Source of the DNA: Bacillota bacterium
Lineage (GTDB): Bacteria; Bacillota_A; Clostridia; DSM-8532
NCBI GenBank assembly: GCA_023424865.1
Contig: JAFADM010000168.1
Location: 1 to 15,003, forward strand
Length of the DNA: 15,003 nt
Direction: 5' to 3'
Shown: piece after piece, positions 14,006 to 15,003 of the stretch
How the letters are laid out: each line of letters starts with the position of its first letter
Numbering within the stretch: the stretch's first letter is position 1
Position numbers and translations under genes: made by a program
Notes under the pieces: generated by a model
Told to the model about the DNA's origin: nothing
Seen by the model: only the letters and a program-made list of their open reading frames with translations
Databases searched by the model: none

Positions 14006-14985
14006 ACGATATTTCTAATTTCTGTCAAAATAAACTTTTGGAGAACGGATTTCAGGAAGAGGCTTTTAATGAATTCTACAGTCCCATAGGAAAACTCTTC
14101 CGGCTTCAAAAAGAGCAGGGCGAGGGTGTCTATTGGGTCTATGGGCAAAAAGATTTGTACGATATAAAAATCCATGATTTCTATTTTTACAAGGATTTTT
14201 ACTTCGATCTTGAAGTGTTTGGATGGCCGGAGTCTTTAAGCATCACTTATTATGAATCCGTATCAGGGGAAGAAATGCTGCCCACCCGGCGGCTAAGCCC
14301 AGGCTGTGTAAAAGCTTTTATAGGCGGCGGCACACCCTACAAAGCTCTTTTTCATAAGAATACCCCTATTCGCTGTATTGGCATTGAAATTATGCCCGCC
14401 TATTATGAAAAATACTTAAAAGAGGCTTATTCCAATGAATACATCCCGCCTCGGGATATGTTCCGGAAGCTTGATCAGACTTACAATTTCCCCGAAATGG
14501 TGAGCCTGCTCCGGCAGGTTTGGAACTACAGAGGCAGCGGACTTGCCGCTAAGCTGTTCTATGAGGCAAAGGTTGCGGAAGCGGTTTCATTGGTTTTTGA
14601 ATACAGCAGGAACAGCGGAAATCAAAAGCCTTATAAAGAATCACGAATAACGGCACAGGATGTAAGCCTGCTTGAGGCTGCCGCAAGTTATATTGACGAT
14701 CATTTTAATTGTGAGCTTAGCTTAGAGCACCTTTCTCATATTGCCTGCATGGGAACCACCAAGCTCAAGTCGTCCTTCAAACAGGTATACGATTGTACGA
14801 TTACAGAATATATTCTTAAACGCCGATTCCGTCAGGCAGAAAATCTGCTCTCGTCAACAGACCTCACAGTGGAGCAAATAGCAAAGACAGTGGGATACAG
14901 CAATTCCGGGAGGTTTGCCGGTTCTTTCAGAAAAAGCACCGGATTCTATCCGGCCGAATATCGAAAAAGGGCCCAAAGAGCTTGA
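14002..14985 (+). CDS. AraC-family regulator resembling PchR/YbtA (regulator 3)
   Basis: The 327-residue protein has a long N-terminal sensor region (about 1-215) and a C-terminal double helix-turn-helix (about 222-325). The DNA-binding part reads LSHIACMGTTKLKSSFKQVYDCTITEYI and VEQIAKTVGYSNSGRFAGSFRKSTGFYPAEYRK. The KLKSSFKQVYDCTITEYI segment closely resembles the KLxxxFKxVFG-T-V pattern of siderophore-responsive regulators such as PchR and YbtA, unlike regulators 1 and 2 here. GAAGGAAG lies 7 bases before the ATG. It diverges from the ECF operon over 225 bases and is its likely regulator, acting as an activator or repressor depending on bound ligand. The end is complete: TGA stop at 14983-14985. 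Confidence 0.92.
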   Translation: MNDISNFCQNKLLENGFQEEAFNEFYSPIGKLFRLQKEQGEGVYWVYGQKDLYDIKIHDFYFYKDFYFDLEVFGWPESLSITYYESVSGEEMLPTRRLSPGCVKAFIGGGTPYKALFHKNTPIRCIGIEIMPAYYEKYLKEAYSNEYIPPRDMFRKLDQTYNFPEMVSLLRQVWNYRGSGLAAKLFYEAKVAEAVSLVFEYSRNSGNQKPYKESRITAQDVSLLEAAASYIDDHFNCELSLEHLSHIACMGTTKLKSSFKQVYDCTITEYILKRRFRQAENLLSSTDLTVEQIAKTVGYSNSGRFAGSFRKSTGFYPAEYRKRAQRA

Positions 14986-15003
14986 ACGAGGGGACAGGCA
15001 GTA

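Noticed and set aside
1..15003. Insertion sequences, CRISPR arrays, tRNA or rRNA genes, phage genes
   Set aside because: Read through on both strands; no transposase or integrase, no spaced short repeats, and no tRNA-like or rRNA-like sequence was recognised.

Overview
The window looks like a chromosomal segment of a low-to-medium GC Gram-positive bacterium, most likely class Clostridia (Bacillota). The grounds are AAGGAG-type ribosome binding sites, sigma-A-like promoters, an energy-coupling factor (ECF) transporter of the Trep_Strep/MptD type, AraC regulators placed beside sugar-degradation genes, and a VanR-like response regulator. This assignment is inference from gene content; no rRNA, tRNA or marker gene is present to fix it.

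Layout. (1) Positions 1-1590, minus strand: a family 2 glycosyltransferase followed by the start of an OmpR/PhoB-type response regulator that runs off the left edge. (2) Positions 1935-3968: a cytoplasmic five-bladed beta-propeller glycosidase (GH43/GH130-like) on the minus strand, diverging from an AraC-type regulator on the plus strand. (3) Positions 3925-10945: four minus-strand genes in the order of transcription GH2 glycosidase, SASA-type carbohydrate esterase, APH-fold phosphotransferase and a DUF5060/DUF4038/DUF5605-type putative glycosidase, with a second AraC regulator diverging from the GH2 gene. (4) Positions 10949-13776: a compact ECF operon (S component, EcfT, double ATPase) on the minus strand, with a third AraC regulator, resembling PchR/YbtA, diverging from it at 14002-14985.

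The same plan is used three times: a minus-strand catabolic or transport operon, a short intergenic region holding promoters and inverted repeats, and a divergent plus-strand AraC regulator that runs tail-to-tail into the next operon. Two of the tail-to-tail junctions are extremely tight: one overlaps by 44 bases and one has a 3-base gap. Each AraC protein is therefore probably the local controller of the operon it diverges from.

Functionally, modules 2 and 3 look like intracellular processing of an acetylated, branched plant or host oligosaccharide. None of the enzymes has a signal peptide, and no sugar transporter is present in the window. The APH-fold kinase in the middle is a candidate sugar kinase. 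Module 4 imports an unknown small molecule; its PchR-like regulator points toward a metal chelate or tetrapyrrole rather than a classical vitamin. The strongest leads for something undescribed are the kinase within the glycosidase operon, the DUF5605-type enzyme, and the PchR-like/ECF pair with its duplicated 23-base leader. No mobile element, CRISPR array, phage gene or structural RNA gene was recognised.
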